Source: Methanosphaera sp. (GTDB taxonomy: Archaea > Methanobacteriota > Methanobacteria > Methanobacteriales > Methanobacteriaceae). From it: 11,372 nt of DNA. Below are positions 1-6,222 of the stretch, in pieces. Both the position numbers and the translations under genes were made by a program. Location of the stretch: the NCBI GenBank assembly GCA_017430835.1, contig JAFRMD010000040.1, forward strand, positions 1 through 11,372, given 5' to 3'. The notes beneath the pieces were generated by a model. It had not been told where the DNA came from and ran no database searches. It saw nothing but the letters and a program-made list of their open reading frames with translations. Numbering within the stretch: position 1 is the first letter of the stretch; every line of letters begins with the position of its first letter.

Positions 1-1
1 A

Positions 2-388
2 ACGGAACAAAAAAATATTAATAATTCGGACATATTAACATTTATCTTTCCTCTCTTTTGGATGGATGCACCCTCAAAATTGGTAGGTTATTTTTCAAGA
101 GTGTTCACTAAGGGTTTCAAATATGAAAATGAGGACAATATTTCTCTAATGAAAACAATGAAACAAACAAATTTTTTAATAAGTGCGGGTAGCAGTTATA
201 ATGATTTAGAAAGGGACGGAAAAATAAGCTCTCTAAAAACAATATTTGAGATGGACAGGATGAATGGAAAAAGTGAAAAAACTAAAATGTATTTCTTTGA
301 TCAGACAACACATGACAAGGAAAAAATATTGAACAATAGGCAAAAATATTTCGATAGGGCAAAAGAAATTGGAAGAAACACTATTTAA
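2..388 (+). CDS. Flavodoxin-fold NAD(P)H oxidoreductase, 3' part (5' end outside window)
   Basis: The reading frame is open from base 2 to the TAA at 386-388, giving 128 residues with no start, so the gene begins before the window. Residues 10-20 (DILTFIFPLFW) followed by PSKLVGYFSRVFTKGF (24-39) match the central signature of the Flavodoxin_2 family (NQO1, MdaB, KefF type), where a 'P-x-W' strand precedes the 'P..LK.w.DRV...G.ay' helix beside the FMN or FAD. Family members reduce quinones or other acceptors with NAD(P)H in the cytoplasm; the substrate cannot be told here. Members are usually about 170-200 residues, so some 50-70 N-terminal residues, including the first flavin-binding loop, are missing. 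The internal ATG at 62 lies inside the conserved signature and is not the real start. The gene converges on the DUF116 gene with an 8-bp overlap of coding ends. The family call is fairly sure, the exact activity is not. Confidence 0.8.
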   Translation, partial: TEQKNINNSDILTFIFPLFWMDAPSKLVGYFSRVFTKGFKYENEDNISLMKTMKQTNFLISAGSSYNDLERDGKISSLKTIFEMDRMNGKSEKTKMYFFDQTTHDKEKILNNRQKYFDRAKEIGRNTI

Positions 389-1289
389 AATAGTCTACAT
401 TATACTCTGTGTGGGGTTGTGTTTGATTAATTAAATCTATGACTTCATCAACATTAACCATGGTGTTAATACAACCATCTTTTAACAGGTAAACTCCTTG
501 AACAGTAAAATTGGATAATGCAGTCATTGATTTATTTAGGTCTATTGGACAAGCAACACCAATAACTCCCTTAAATGGTCTTTTCTTAAGAACGTTTTTA
601 ATAAATGTAGAACCAGGAACAATATAAATATCAATTCCTTTCAAATCACCAAAATGTTTAATTGTGCCAATGCAACAGTTACCACATTTAACGCATTCAA
701 GACCTGAAGGACCTAATACCGCAGGACAATTGTTTGCTCTAAGACAGTGTGGAAGAACCATAATCACATCATGAGCATCTAACTTTTTAAAATCATCCTT
801 ATTGAGTTTGTTTCTAAGGTCAATGCTAATCCGGTCAATCATCAAATCATCTAACTGGAGAATATCCAGGAAATATTTGATTGTTGGGTAGGTAATGTTT
901 AATGTGAATATGAGTAATCTTGGAAATAATAATTTTTTGCTCTTAATAAGGTATAAACCAAGAATAAGTGTGATGATTATTAAAATCAATAGGACTACCA
1001 ATATGGCTACGACAATTTGGCCAAGTATTGTGAATATGTTAATGTCCATAAGAACGGATGCTCCTTCATTTTGTTTATAAGTAACTGTTTTTCCATGTTT
1101 TAGCATATTGCTACTGAAATAGTAAAAATCCTTATCACCATCAAGAATATCGGATAGGGGAAATGTTTTTTTTTTATTAATGGTAAGAAAATAATGTTTA
1201 ATTTCTATCCTTCTTGGCAATTGAAATAAGGTTGTTCTTCGATAACTAGGATAGTTTTCATCATTAACGCCAGTATATTTAATAGTCAT
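381..1289 (-). CDS. DUF116 family Cys-rich membrane protein
   Basis: The 302-residue product has a hydrophobic segment at about 84-115 and a C-terminal DUF116 domain. Visible family marks are LPHCLR (179-184), NCPA (187-190), C199/C202/C205/C206 (the 'C..CG.C.I' block), IVPGSTFIK (223-231), GVACPIDL (244-251) and DGC-N-T (271-276). The Cys clusters suggest a metal or Fe-S site on the cytoplasmic side, but no biochemical role is established for the family as far as I know. Family proteins usually start close to the membrane segment. Here residues 1-80 are an extra N-terminal piece, and an internal ATG at 1049 (residue 81) would give a 222-residue protein of normal size, with AAGGAG 11 nt upstream. 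I keep the long start because a TATA-like box lies about 30-40 bp before it, as for a nearly leaderless message, but the choice is open. It diverges from tsr3 across a long AT-rich gap. Confidence 0.82.
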   Translation of the reverse strand: MTIKYTGVNDENYPSYRRTTLFQLPRRIEIKHYFLTINKKKTFPLSDILDGDKDFYYFSSNMLKHGKTVTYKQNEGASVLMDINIFTILGQIVVAILVVLLILIIITLILGLYLIKSKKLLFPRLLIFTLNITYPTIKYFLDILQLDDLMIDRISIDLRNKLNKDDFKKLDAHDVIMVLPHCLRANNCPAVLGPSGLECVKCGNCCIGTIKHFGDLKGIDIYIVPGSTFIKNVLKKRPFKGVIGVACPIDLNKSMTALSNFTVQGVYLLKDGCINTMVNVDEVIDLINQTQPHTEYNVDYFK

Positions 1290-1318
1290 GTCATTATTAT
1301 CTTTAGCTTAAACAGAAC

Positions 1319-1328
1319 TTATATTAAT
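1319..1328 (-). promoter_or_regulatory. Possible TATA box for the DUF116 gene
   Basis: Read on the minus strand this is ATTAATATAA. Its centre lies about 34 bp upstream of the ATG at 1289. At the usual archaeal TATA-to-start distance of about 26 bp, transcription would begin only some 8 nt before the ATG, so the message would be almost leaderless. This agrees with the lack of a Shine-Dalgarno sequence there. In DNA this AT-rich such boxes also occur by chance. Confidence 0.35.
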
Positions 1329-1631
1329 AAAAAAGAGAAGTAGTGAAATTATAATTAATATTTTTTTATTTCATCTTACTTTTTTTCCTTATTATTCGAT
1401 TGTTCTGGAAGATTTTTCGAAATAATGTATGGATTTTTAATTATTTTTAATTATTGAAAATTATTTAAATCTTATTGAATTATTATTGTTTTTATTTAAT
1501 AATTGTATATTTTTATTGTAAATTAATTATGTTCGTATCTTTTTAAATGAATATTATATTAACTAAATATAAAAGTTTTGCTATTTAGAAAATAAGTATG
1601 ATTTATACATTATAATTATAGGGGATTGAAA

Positions 1632-1694
1632 ATGGCTTATTACAAAATTTTTATCCAATCATCATTTTTATGCTATGTTTGGTTTTTCAAATAG
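1632..1694 (+). CDS. Possible small ORF, 20-residue hydrophobic peptide
   Basis: An ATG at 1632 opens 20 codons ending in TAG at 1692-1694. A purine-rich GGGGATTGAA lies directly upstream at 1621-1630, one of few G-rich spots in this gap, and a CTAAATA box resembling those upstream of other genes here sits near 1563. The peptide (begins MAYYKIFIQ, ends CYVWFFK) is aromatic and hydrophobic and could be membrane-active, but an ORF this short arises easily by chance. I do not recognise it. It could also be a gene remnant. Confidence 0.15.
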   Translation: MAYYKIFIQSSFLCYVWFFK

Positions 1695-1772
1695 TAATGT
1701 TTTTATTATTAGTTGAACATATATAATAAATACTATTCTAATAATGCATATTATTCGATTTTAATAAGAGAG

Positions 1773-1787
1773 TAATATATTTAAATA
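1773..1787 (+). promoter_or_regulatory. Probable TATA box for tsr3-rpl40e
   Basis: TAATATATTTAAATA is a good archaeal TATA-like element. Its centre lies 46 bp upstream of the tsr3 ATG, which puts the expected transcription start near 1806 and a leader of about 20 nt. The leader shows no clear Shine-Dalgarno sequence. Confidence 0.45.
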
Positions 1788-1825
1788 GAATTATTTATTC
1801 ATTAAAAAATTTATTAAAGTTTAAT

Positions 1826-2341
1826 ATGACAAAAATTGTAATTTATCACTCTCAGGAGTGTGATCCTAAACGATGTACCTCTGTTAAACTAGAAAAGCAG
1901 AATAAAGTATTTATTACTCATAACATGCGTAAAATACCATATAATGCTATAGTTTTAGATGCTGAAGCTAAAAAGGCTGTGTCTATAGAGGACAGGGATA
2001 GTATTACAAGATATGGATTATCAGCATTGGATTGTTCTTGGAAAAAATTGAAAAATTCTTCTTTTAATTTTAAATCTAAGAAAAATCATAGGTTACTTCC
2101 ATTTTTGGTTGCAGCAAATCCTGTGAATTATGGAAAACCATGTATTTTATCAACTGCTGAAGCATTAAGTGCTACATTATATATTGTAGGTTATAAGGAT
2201 GAAGCCCGTGATTTAATGAATTCCTTTAAATGGGGTCCACATTTTATTACACTTAATGAAAATTTATTAGAAGCCTATAGTGAGGCAAAAAATAGTACTG
2301 AAATTGTGAAAGTACAGAATGAGTTCTTAGGAGGAAATTAG
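1826..2341 (+). CDS. tsr3: 16S rRNA aminocarboxypropyltransferase Tsr3 (DUF367)
   Basis: Tsr3 transfers the 3-amino-3-carboxypropyl group of S-adenosylmethionine to an N1-methylpseudouridine of small-subunit rRNA near the decoding site, a late step of 30S maturation in archaea and eukaryotes. The 171-residue product has the normal archaeal length. It shows the N-terminal [12 protein letters not shown] block (7-18), LDCSW (68-72) and the family's best-conserved core, [17 protein letters not shown] (89-105), followed by LSTAEALSA (108-116) in the SAM-binding region. The ATG at 1826 puts the first strand directly before the CDP..CT motif, as usual. The next gene, rpl40e, begins 1 bp after the stop, and its ribosome-binding site lies inside the tsr3 3' end, so the two are almost surely co-transcribed and perhaps translationally coupled. 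This fits a shared ribosome role. Confidence 0.93.
   Translation: MTKIVIYHSQECDPKRCTSVKLEKQNKVFITHNMRKIPYNAIVLDAEAKKAVSIEDRDSITRYGLSALDCSWKKLKNSSFNFKSKKNHRLLPFLVAANPVNYGKPCILSTAEALSATLYIVGYKDEARDLMNSFKWGPHFITLNENLLEAYSEAKNSTEIVKVQNEFLGGN
2329..2334 (+). promoter_or_regulatory. Ribosome-binding site for rpl40e inside tsr3
   Basis: AGGAGG lies 8 nt before the rpl40e ATG and overlaps the last codons of tsr3. It is a full Shine-Dalgarno core, the strongest in this part of the window. tsr3 itself has no clear one, which suggests L40e is translated more strongly. Confidence 0.75.
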
Positions 2342-2342
2342 C

Positions 2343-2489
2343 ATGGCAAAATTTGAAGAAGCAGAAAACAGAATGTTCAACATTAAAATTTGTTTAAAAT
2401 GTAATGCAAGAAACCCTGCAACTGCAAAATCTTGTAGAAAATGTGGTTACACAGGTTTAAGATTTAAAGCAAAAGAACCAAGAGGATAG
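2343..2489 (+). CDS. rpl40e: 50S ribosomal protein L40e
   Basis: This short gene encodes 48 residues, a normal size for archaeal L40e, a zinc-binding protein of the large ribosomal subunit. C17, C20, C31 and C34 form the CLKC-x10-CRKC zinc ribbon, followed by a basic tail ending KEPRG. The N-terminal [17 protein letters not shown] is typical of the family. The start is fixed by AGGAGG 8 nt upstream. The gene follows tsr3 after 1 bp and is followed by a terminator-like hairpin and T-run, so tsr3-rpl40e appears to be a two-gene unit. Confidence 0.95.
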   Translation: MAKFEEAENRMFNIKICLKCNARNPATAKSCRKCGYTGLRFKAKEPRG

Positions 2490-2495
2490 ATTAAT

Positions 2496-2531
2496 TGTAC
2501 TTTTTTTAATCAGTACATTTAATTTTTTTTT
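2496..2531 (+). terminator. Terminator after rpl40e
   Basis: TGTACT (2496-2501) and AGTACA (2512-2517) can pair as a 6-bp stem, followed by TTTAA and a run of nine T at about 2523-2531. There is also a T-run in the loop. U-rich tracts alone can end archaeal transcription, so the stop signal is likely even if the stem is not needed. Confidence 0.6.
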
Positions 2532-2588
2532 CTTGAATTTTCATCTCCAATATATATTACTATTTTTTGAAAAATTACATTTTTCATT

Positions 2589-2630
2589 AAAACTAAATAC
2601 TTTGTTGTACTAACTTAGTATTAAATAATA
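2589..2630 (+). promoter_or_regulatory. Promoter region of the GGGP synthase gene
   Basis: Two TATA-like elements are present. AAAACTAAATA at 2589-2599 recurs base for base at 3521-3531 upstream of the DUF169 gene. TTAAATAATA lies at 2621-2630. The second would place the transcription start near 2652, leaving a short leader with the Shine-Dalgarno at 2661-2668; the first implies a leader of about 50 nt. The sequence does not decide between them. Confidence 0.35.
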
Positions 2631-2674
2631 TTCTTTGATATTTGATTTTTAATAATTAATGAGAGGATGTAATC

Positions 2675-3406
2675 ATGGATGTTGAAAAATATTTAAATGA
2701 AACATTAAAAGAACATAAATTACATTTCACTTTGATTGATCCTGATGAACAATCACCAGAAGAAGCAGCTACGATTGTTGAACACGCACAGAGGGCGAAT
2801 ACTGATGGAGTTCTTGTTGGTGGTTCTATTACTGATCAGGATGATTTGAATGCAACTGTCAAGGCAATTAAGGAAGTAACTGATTTGCCTGTTGTTTTAT
2901 TCCCTGGTAATATTAGTGGAGTAAGTAAATATGCTGATGCAGTGTTATTCATGAGTTTGTTAAATTCCACCAATCCTTATTGGATAACTGGTGCTCAAGC
3001 ATTATCTGCTCCATCAATTAAGAAAATGGGTTTGGAAACAATTCCTATGGGTTATTTGATAATAGAGCCTGGTGGAACTGTTGGATGGGTAGGTGATGCT
3101 AAACCGGTTCCACGTAATAAGTCAGACCTTGCATTAGCCTATTCAATGGCTGCTGAATTTTTAGGTATGAGGGTAATATACTTGGAAGCAGGTTCTGGTG
3201 CAGATTCTCATATTCCATTGGATTTCATAATGAAGGTTAAGAAACTTACAGATTTGATTGTAATAGTTGGTGGTGGAATAAGAACGGCTGAAGATGCACG
3301 TGAGGTAAGTCAGGCCGGTGCGGACATAGTAATAACTGGTACAGTAGTTGAAGAAACTGAAGATACTTATAATAAGATAAAGGAATTAACTGATGCAATT
3401 CATTAG
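2675..3406 (+). CDS. Geranylgeranylglyceryl phosphate synthase
   Basis: The enzyme joins geranylgeranyl diphosphate to sn-glycerol-1-phosphate, the first committed step in making archaeal ether lipids, at the cytoplasmic membrane face. The 243-residue product is a TIM-barrel of the PcrB/GGGPS family. Visible marks are LIDPDE (20-25; D22 is the likely Mg2+ ligand), GGSIT (49-53), FPGN (76-79), GYLIIEPGGTVGWVG (126-140), YLEAGSGA (169-176; the glycerol-phosphate-binding YxEAGSG motif) and GGGIRT (199-204; phosphate loop). Its size and motifs match the larger archaeal group II enzymes rather than bacterial heptaprenyl types. The start is set by GAGAGGATGT at 2661-2670, a few bases before the ATG. 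It appears to be transcribed alone, with T-rich sequence on both sides. Confidence 0.95.
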   Translation: MDVEKYLNETLKEHKLHFTLIDPDEQSPEEAATIVEHAQRANTDGVLVGGSITDQDDLNATVKAIKEVTDLPVVLFPGNISGVSKYADAVLFMSLLNSTNPYWITGAQALSAPSIKKMGLETIPMGYLIIEPGGTVGWVGDAKPVPRNKSDLALAYSMAAEFLGMRVIYLEAGSGADSHIPLDFIMKVKKLTDLIVIVGGGIRTAEDAREVSQAGADIVITGTVVEETEDTYNKIKELTDAIH

Positions 3407-3437
3407 TTTGTTCTAACTTTTTTTACATATTTTTTCG
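3404..3437 (+). terminator. T-rich terminator after GGGP synthase
   Basis: A weak 4-bp TTAG/CTAA hairpin overlaps the stop codon and is followed by C-T7 at 3417-3424 and a second T-run at about 3430-3435. The U-rich tract is probably the active part, since the stem is very short. Confidence 0.45.
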
Positions 3438-3495
3438 TTATTTGTTGCTTTAAATTCATTGATTTCATTTGATTTGACATAACACTGTTATAATG

Positions 3496-3531
3496 CTTAT
3501 ATTTATTAATATCTTCAATAAAAACTAAATA
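3496..3531 (+). promoter_or_regulatory. Promoter region of the DUF169 gene
   Basis: CTTATATTTA at about 3496-3505 would start transcription near 3528 and leave the ribosome-binding site AGGTG (3548-3552) in the leader. AAAACTAAATA at 3521-3531 is identical to an element upstream of GGGP synthase, but taken as the TATA box it would give a leader of only a few bases and remove AGGTG. The first reading fits the translation signal better. Confidence 0.35.
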
Positions 3532-3561
3532 TCAAGTTAAAAATAATAGGTGTATTTTATT

Positions 3562-4140
3562 ATGGATTATAAAGAATTATCACAAAAATTAACAGCAAGC
3601 ATACAAATGGAAAAAGAACCAGTAGCAATAAAAGTATATGACAGTGAAGAAGAAGCCAAAAAAGAATTACCAAAATATGATGGAGAAGCAAAACACTGTC
3701 AATTAGTTTCTGATGCAACAACAAAAAAACAATCCTTTTATGCAACAGTTAATGAAATCAACTGTCCAAATGGTCAATTGGCTCTGGGATTAACTGATAA
3801 AATAGTGGATGTACTTCCGCAGATACCGCCATTAAAAGTAGCTTTTGGATATGCACCATTATCTGAAGCAACTTTCACTCCAGATATAATAATCATATAT
3901 GCAATGCCTTCACAAGCATTTAAAGTGGCCCAGTTATTCAAAACAAAACTCAAAACAAGATTCGAAGCAAACTTCAATGGAACAGCATCATTATGTGCTG
4001 ATGCAGTGTCAGTACCATACACAACAGGAAAATCAAACATGACACTAGGTTGTATGGGTTCACGGAAATTTTCAGATATAAAGGATGAAGAATTAGTAAT
4101 AGGATTAACATTAAAAGATGCAGAAGCTATTACACAATAA
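3562..4140 (+). CDS. DUF169 family protein
   Basis: The 192-residue protein matches my recollection of the DUF169 family: an N-terminal helix with 'EPVAIKVYDSEEEA' (about 18-31), an 'AKHCQLVSDA' block near 44-53, 'NEINCPNGQLALGL' near 66-79, and a C-terminal 'SLCADAVSVPYTTGKSNMTLGCMGSRKF' region with two more Cys. The spread Cys residues are compatible with metal or Fe-S binding, but no reaction is established for the family that I know of. There is no signal peptide or membrane segment, so it should be cytoplasmic. A GTG at 3550 is in frame, but the AGGTG at 3548-3552 overlaps it and is well placed (9 nt) for the ATG at 3562, so I use the ATG. The gene is alone on its strand and converges on the nucleotidyltransferase gene with 5 bp between stop codons. 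Confidence 0.8.
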   Translation: MDYKELSQKLTASIQMEKEPVAIKVYDSEEEAKKELPKYDGEAKHCQLVSDATTKKQSFYATVNEINCPNGQLALGLTDKIVDVLPQIPPLKVAFGYAPLSEATFTPDIIIIYAMPSQAFKVAQLFKTKLKTRFEANFNGTASLCADAVSVPYTTGKSNMTLGCMGSRKFSDIKDEELVIGLTLKDAEAITQ

Positions 4141-4145
4141 TAATA

Positions 4146-4811
4146 CTATTTTTTCTCAATTTCATTTTTTATATATAAATAATCGTCATAATGATTAATA
4201 TTTAATAATTCAAGCTTATTTTTTTCTTTAACACCATAAAAATCTACTTTGTCATCAATCATTTTTCTTAAAATAGGATTAAGATTGTCATTTTCACCAT
4301 GTATGTAATCATATAATAATTTACCATAACAACAGAAAGGCATACCCAATCCTTCAGCAGTATTCAATTTACCATATTTTCTTCTTCTAAGAACACTAAT
4401 TGTGTTTTTAGGATGGGGACTGTTATTCAATGTATCAATCAGATTATTAATTGTTTGAGTGGTGATAGTCGGTTGATCTGCTGCTGTAAACAGGTAATAC
4501 TTATTGGTATCATTTCTTAAAGCGTTTTCAATAGTTTTTGATAATCCTACATCAACAAGTGGGTTTATGCTAAGATTCACTTCATTAGCTAAATCATATT
4601 CTTCTAACAGGCTGATAATTTCATGTTTAAAATGACCTAAACATAATGTAACTTTTTCTACATCAGAATTTAAAACGTTTTCAATAGTGTGAATTAGAAT
4701 TTCCTTGTTGTTGATTTTTAATTTAAGCTTATGGATAGGAGTTTTATTCATATTTTCAAAATCTTTAATCATCCGGGAATTCTTGCCGGCAGCTGTAATA
4801 ATTGCATCCAT
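4146..4811 (-). CDS. MobA/MocA-like nucleotidyltransferase
   Basis: The 221-residue product is an NTP-transferase of the GT-A fold (MobA-like superfamily), which couples an NTP to a phosphorylated acceptor with release of diphosphate. Residues 7-14 (AAGKNSRM) are the signature nucleotide-binding loop, K28/K30 follow where the family has its Lys, NPLVDVGLSKTIENAL (83-98) matches the 'N...GmstSi..al' segment of MocA/IspD-type enzymes, AADQP (110-114) carries the Mg2+-binding Asp, and LLNINHYDDYL (202-212) corresponds to the C-terminal 'iDtpeDy'. The acceptor is unknown: molybdenum-cofactor nucleotides, a sugar phosphate or another phosphorylated metabolite are all possible. The loop is AAG rather than the AGG of MobA or CobY, closer to MocA. 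I chose the second Met because GAGATGA overlaps the first ATG (4820) and serves the second. It lies 51 bp downstream of the exported-protein gene on the same strand, but T-runs between them argue against one transcript. Confidence 0.75.
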   Translation of the reverse strand: MDAIITAAGKNSRMIKDFENMNKTPIHKLKLKINNKEILIHTIENVLNSDVEKVTLCLGHFKHEIISLLEEYDLANEVNLSINPLVDVGLSKTIENALRNDTNKYYLFTAADQPTITTQTINNLIDTLNNSPHPKNTISVLRRRKYGKLNTAEGLGMPFCCYGKLLYDYIHGENDNLNPILRKMIDDKVDFYGVKEKNKLELLNINHYDDYLYIKNEIEKK

Positions 4812-4823
4812 AACAATCATCTC

Positions 4824-4848
4824 AAAAAAATTATTTAATAAAAAAAAG
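4824..4848 (-). terminator. T-rich terminator after the exported-protein gene
   Basis: On the minus strand the sequence after the stop codon runs C4-AAATTA-CCC followed by T8, then ATTAAATAA and T7 just before the next gene. Two U-runs in 25 bases would end transcription in an archaeon. The AT core between them might also serve as the TATA box of the downstream nucleotidyltransferase gene, though it lies too close to that start for the normal spacing. Confidence 0.5.
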
Positions 4849-4862
4849 GGTAATTTGGGGGT

Positions 4863-6080
4863 TTAATCAGATGTGGAATTGGAAGTAGAATTACTTACAT
4901 ATGTAGCATTATCTCTTAACTCATATATGTTAGTATATATTCTGGTTGAACCACTTTCACCTTCAGTCCACATTACAATTTTAATTGGATAATCTCCATT
5001 ATTTGAACAAAGAACATCAATAGTTGGACGATATTCATAAAGAATTGCTTCTTCTGCACCAGACATACCAACAGGTAATGGGTTACCTAATGCAAGAATT
5101 GCTTGTCTTAATGATCTTCCTGGAGGACATACTCCATGTGTTGCACTACCAGATGCTGCCTCTGCCTCTGCTATTGAGGTAAAGGACACATTTTCTTTTC
5201 CGTGAGCGGAACCATGCGGTGGAATAATTGTTCCATTCCAACCGTTTGCGAATTCTCTTGCATTTGCTGCACGAATTTCGGTAGGATATCCTGCCAGGTA
5301 TTCCACATAACTTAGTCCTTCGCTCACTTTAACTGCACTGGCATTATGGTCATATACCAGTACTGGAGCTCCAGGGGTGTAGTTACGCATGTATCCATAA
5401 GCATAATCACCAAATAAGTGGGTGATATTTTCTTTTCCATGAACTGCAGTTCTATTATCACTGAAGTTTCCAAGATAGTAATCAACAGTTATGTTTGCAC
5501 CATCTTTTGAAGAATTAAACCATTCTTTAAGACCTGCTGCTGAAACAAAGTCTGTTGGAACAGTATCATTATTAATGTCATTTTTAGAAACAGTTTTAAT
5601 GGTTTCATTATTGCGCACTAAATTAATTGAATCTCCTGATTTAACTGCTATAGTGTCAGGTAATTTATATCCCCAAACCATTCTTTCTGTTTTGTTAACG
5701 TATAATTTTCCATCATCATCAAAGACAACAGTACCCATACCATTAATGTCGCTTGATATGTGACCACTTGGTGTGATGTATTTGTCATCTTTAATAACAT
5801 CCTTAGGTGATGTTCCTGTAAGTATTGAACGTACAACAGATACAACATCCGAATTTTTTATGGATCTAAGTATGTTCATAGGATTTGATGCTAACGGTTC
5901 TTTACGAATATTTGCAGTGTCAATTAATAAGTCTCCTGATATAACAGTTGAACCATTTGCCACTGCAATACTATTAGTATCATTGTCTGCACCAGTATAG
6001 GCATGACATAACACACCTGATGCAAGTACAGTAATTATTAATAATCCAATTAACAAATAAGGGTTGGTTAATTTTGCCAT
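4863..6080 (-). CDS. Exported protein of unknown function, rich in N-glycosylation sites
   Basis: I do not recognise this 405-residue protein. Residues 7-27 form a hydrophobic segment after a short basic start, a signal peptide (possible cut after CHA-27) or an N-terminal anchor; there is no archaeal-type lipobox and no C-terminal membrane segment. The rest is hydrophilic and holds 17 N-x-S/T sequons (for example N42, N129, N196, N218, N297, N397, N401), far more than expected for a cytoplasmic protein. HGKEN followed by I/V and T/S occurs twice, at 214-220 and 293-299. Only two Cys lie outside the leader (C318 in GVCPPGRS, C358 in DVLCSN), a possible disulfide. The C-terminus is Ser/Thr/Asn-rich. 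Base composition is visibly richer in G+C than neighbours: 29 of 60 bases at 5161-5220 against 13 of 60 at 6301-6360 in the next gene, partly from Ala/Gly content. AGAGAGAGGT at 6091-6100 sets the start. A surface or cell-wall-associated role is inferred from location alone. Confidence 0.8.
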   Translation of the reverse strand: MAKLTNPYLLIGLLIITVLASGVLCHAYTGADNDTNSIAVANGSTVISGDLLIDTANIRKEPLASNPMNILRSIKNSDVVSVVRSILTGTSPKDVIKDDKYITPSGHISSDINGMGTVVFDDDGKLYVNKTERMVWGYKLPDTIAVKSGDSINLVRNNETIKTVSKNDINNDTVPTDFVSAAGLKEWFNSSKDGANITVDYYLGNFSDNRTAVHGKENITHLFGDYAYGYMRNYTPGAPVLVYDHNASAVKVSEGLSYVEYLAGYPTEIRAANAREFANGWNGTIIPPHGSAHGKENVSFTSIAEAEAASGSATHGVCPPGRSLRQAILALGNPLPVGMSGAEEAILYEYRPTIDVLCSNNGDYPIKIVMWTEGESGSTRIYTNIYELRDNATYVSNSTSNSTSD

Positions 6081-6090
6081 TTGAGTAAAA

Positions 6091-6131
6091 ACCTCTCTCT
6101 TAATTTATTAAGTATTTATTGTTATAATAAA
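6091..6131 (-). promoter_or_regulatory. Promoter and ribosome-binding site of the exported-protein gene
   Basis: On the minus strand a TATA-like TTTATTATAA (6122-6131) lies about 46 bp before the ATG, so transcription should begin near 6101, just ahead of AGAGAGAGGT (6091-6100). The Shine-Dalgarno-to-ATG gap is about 10 nt. The spacing of all three elements agrees, which supports both the start and the promoter. Confidence 0.5.
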
Positions 6132-6196
6132 AAGCTTTTAATTGATTTATTATTAAATATATTTTTATCGGAAGTAATTTATAATGTTTTGTCAAA

Positions 6197-6208
6197 TAAA
6201 AAAATAGT
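6197..6208 (-). terminator. T-run after the Mur ligase gene
   Basis: The minus strand reads CTATTTTTTTATTT here, with seven consecutive T at about 6198-6204, roughly 15-25 bp after the stop codon. No convincing stem precedes it. A U-rich stop signal is likely in an archaeon. Confidence 0.4.
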
Positions 6209-6222
6209 TTAAAGGTTTTTAA

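Larger units (their letters stand above)
1290..1825. other. 536-bp AT-rich intergenic region between divergent genes
   Basis: This stretch separates the minus-strand DUF116 gene from plus-strand tsr3. It is mostly A/T runs. I find no tRNA-like or other structured RNA. It holds TATA-like boxes for both flanking genes, an imperfect inverted repeat at 1391-1426 (ATTATTCGA against TCGAAATAAT, one bulged base), an 11-bp direct repeat (ATTATTCGATT at 1391 and again near 1750), and a possible 20-codon ORF at 1632-1694. None of these is strong enough to assign a function. Confidence 0.6.

Noticed and set aside
1621..1633. GGGGATTGAAA as the tail of a CRISPR repeat
   Set aside because: Many CRISPR repeats end in ATTGAAA, but there is only one copy and no regularly spaced repeats around it.
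3550..3561. GTG at 3550 as the start of the DUF169 gene
   Set aside because: The GTG sits inside AGGTG, which is well spaced as the ribosome-binding site for the ATG at 3562.
6005..6010. Lipoprotein attachment at Cys25 of the exported protein
   Set aside because: The residues before the Cys are GVL, which do not fit a lipobox ([LVI][AST][GA]C).
4863..6080. Horizontal transfer of the exported-protein gene
   Set aside because: The higher G+C is partly explained by Ala/Gly/Thr-rich composition, and no integrase, repeat or tRNA boundary is present. The evidence is too weak to claim transfer.
6130..6139. AAAAGCTTTT palindrome as an operator
   Set aside because: A 10-bp palindrome of mostly A and T is expected by chance in this DNA, and it lies upstream of the exported-protein TATA box without a second copy.
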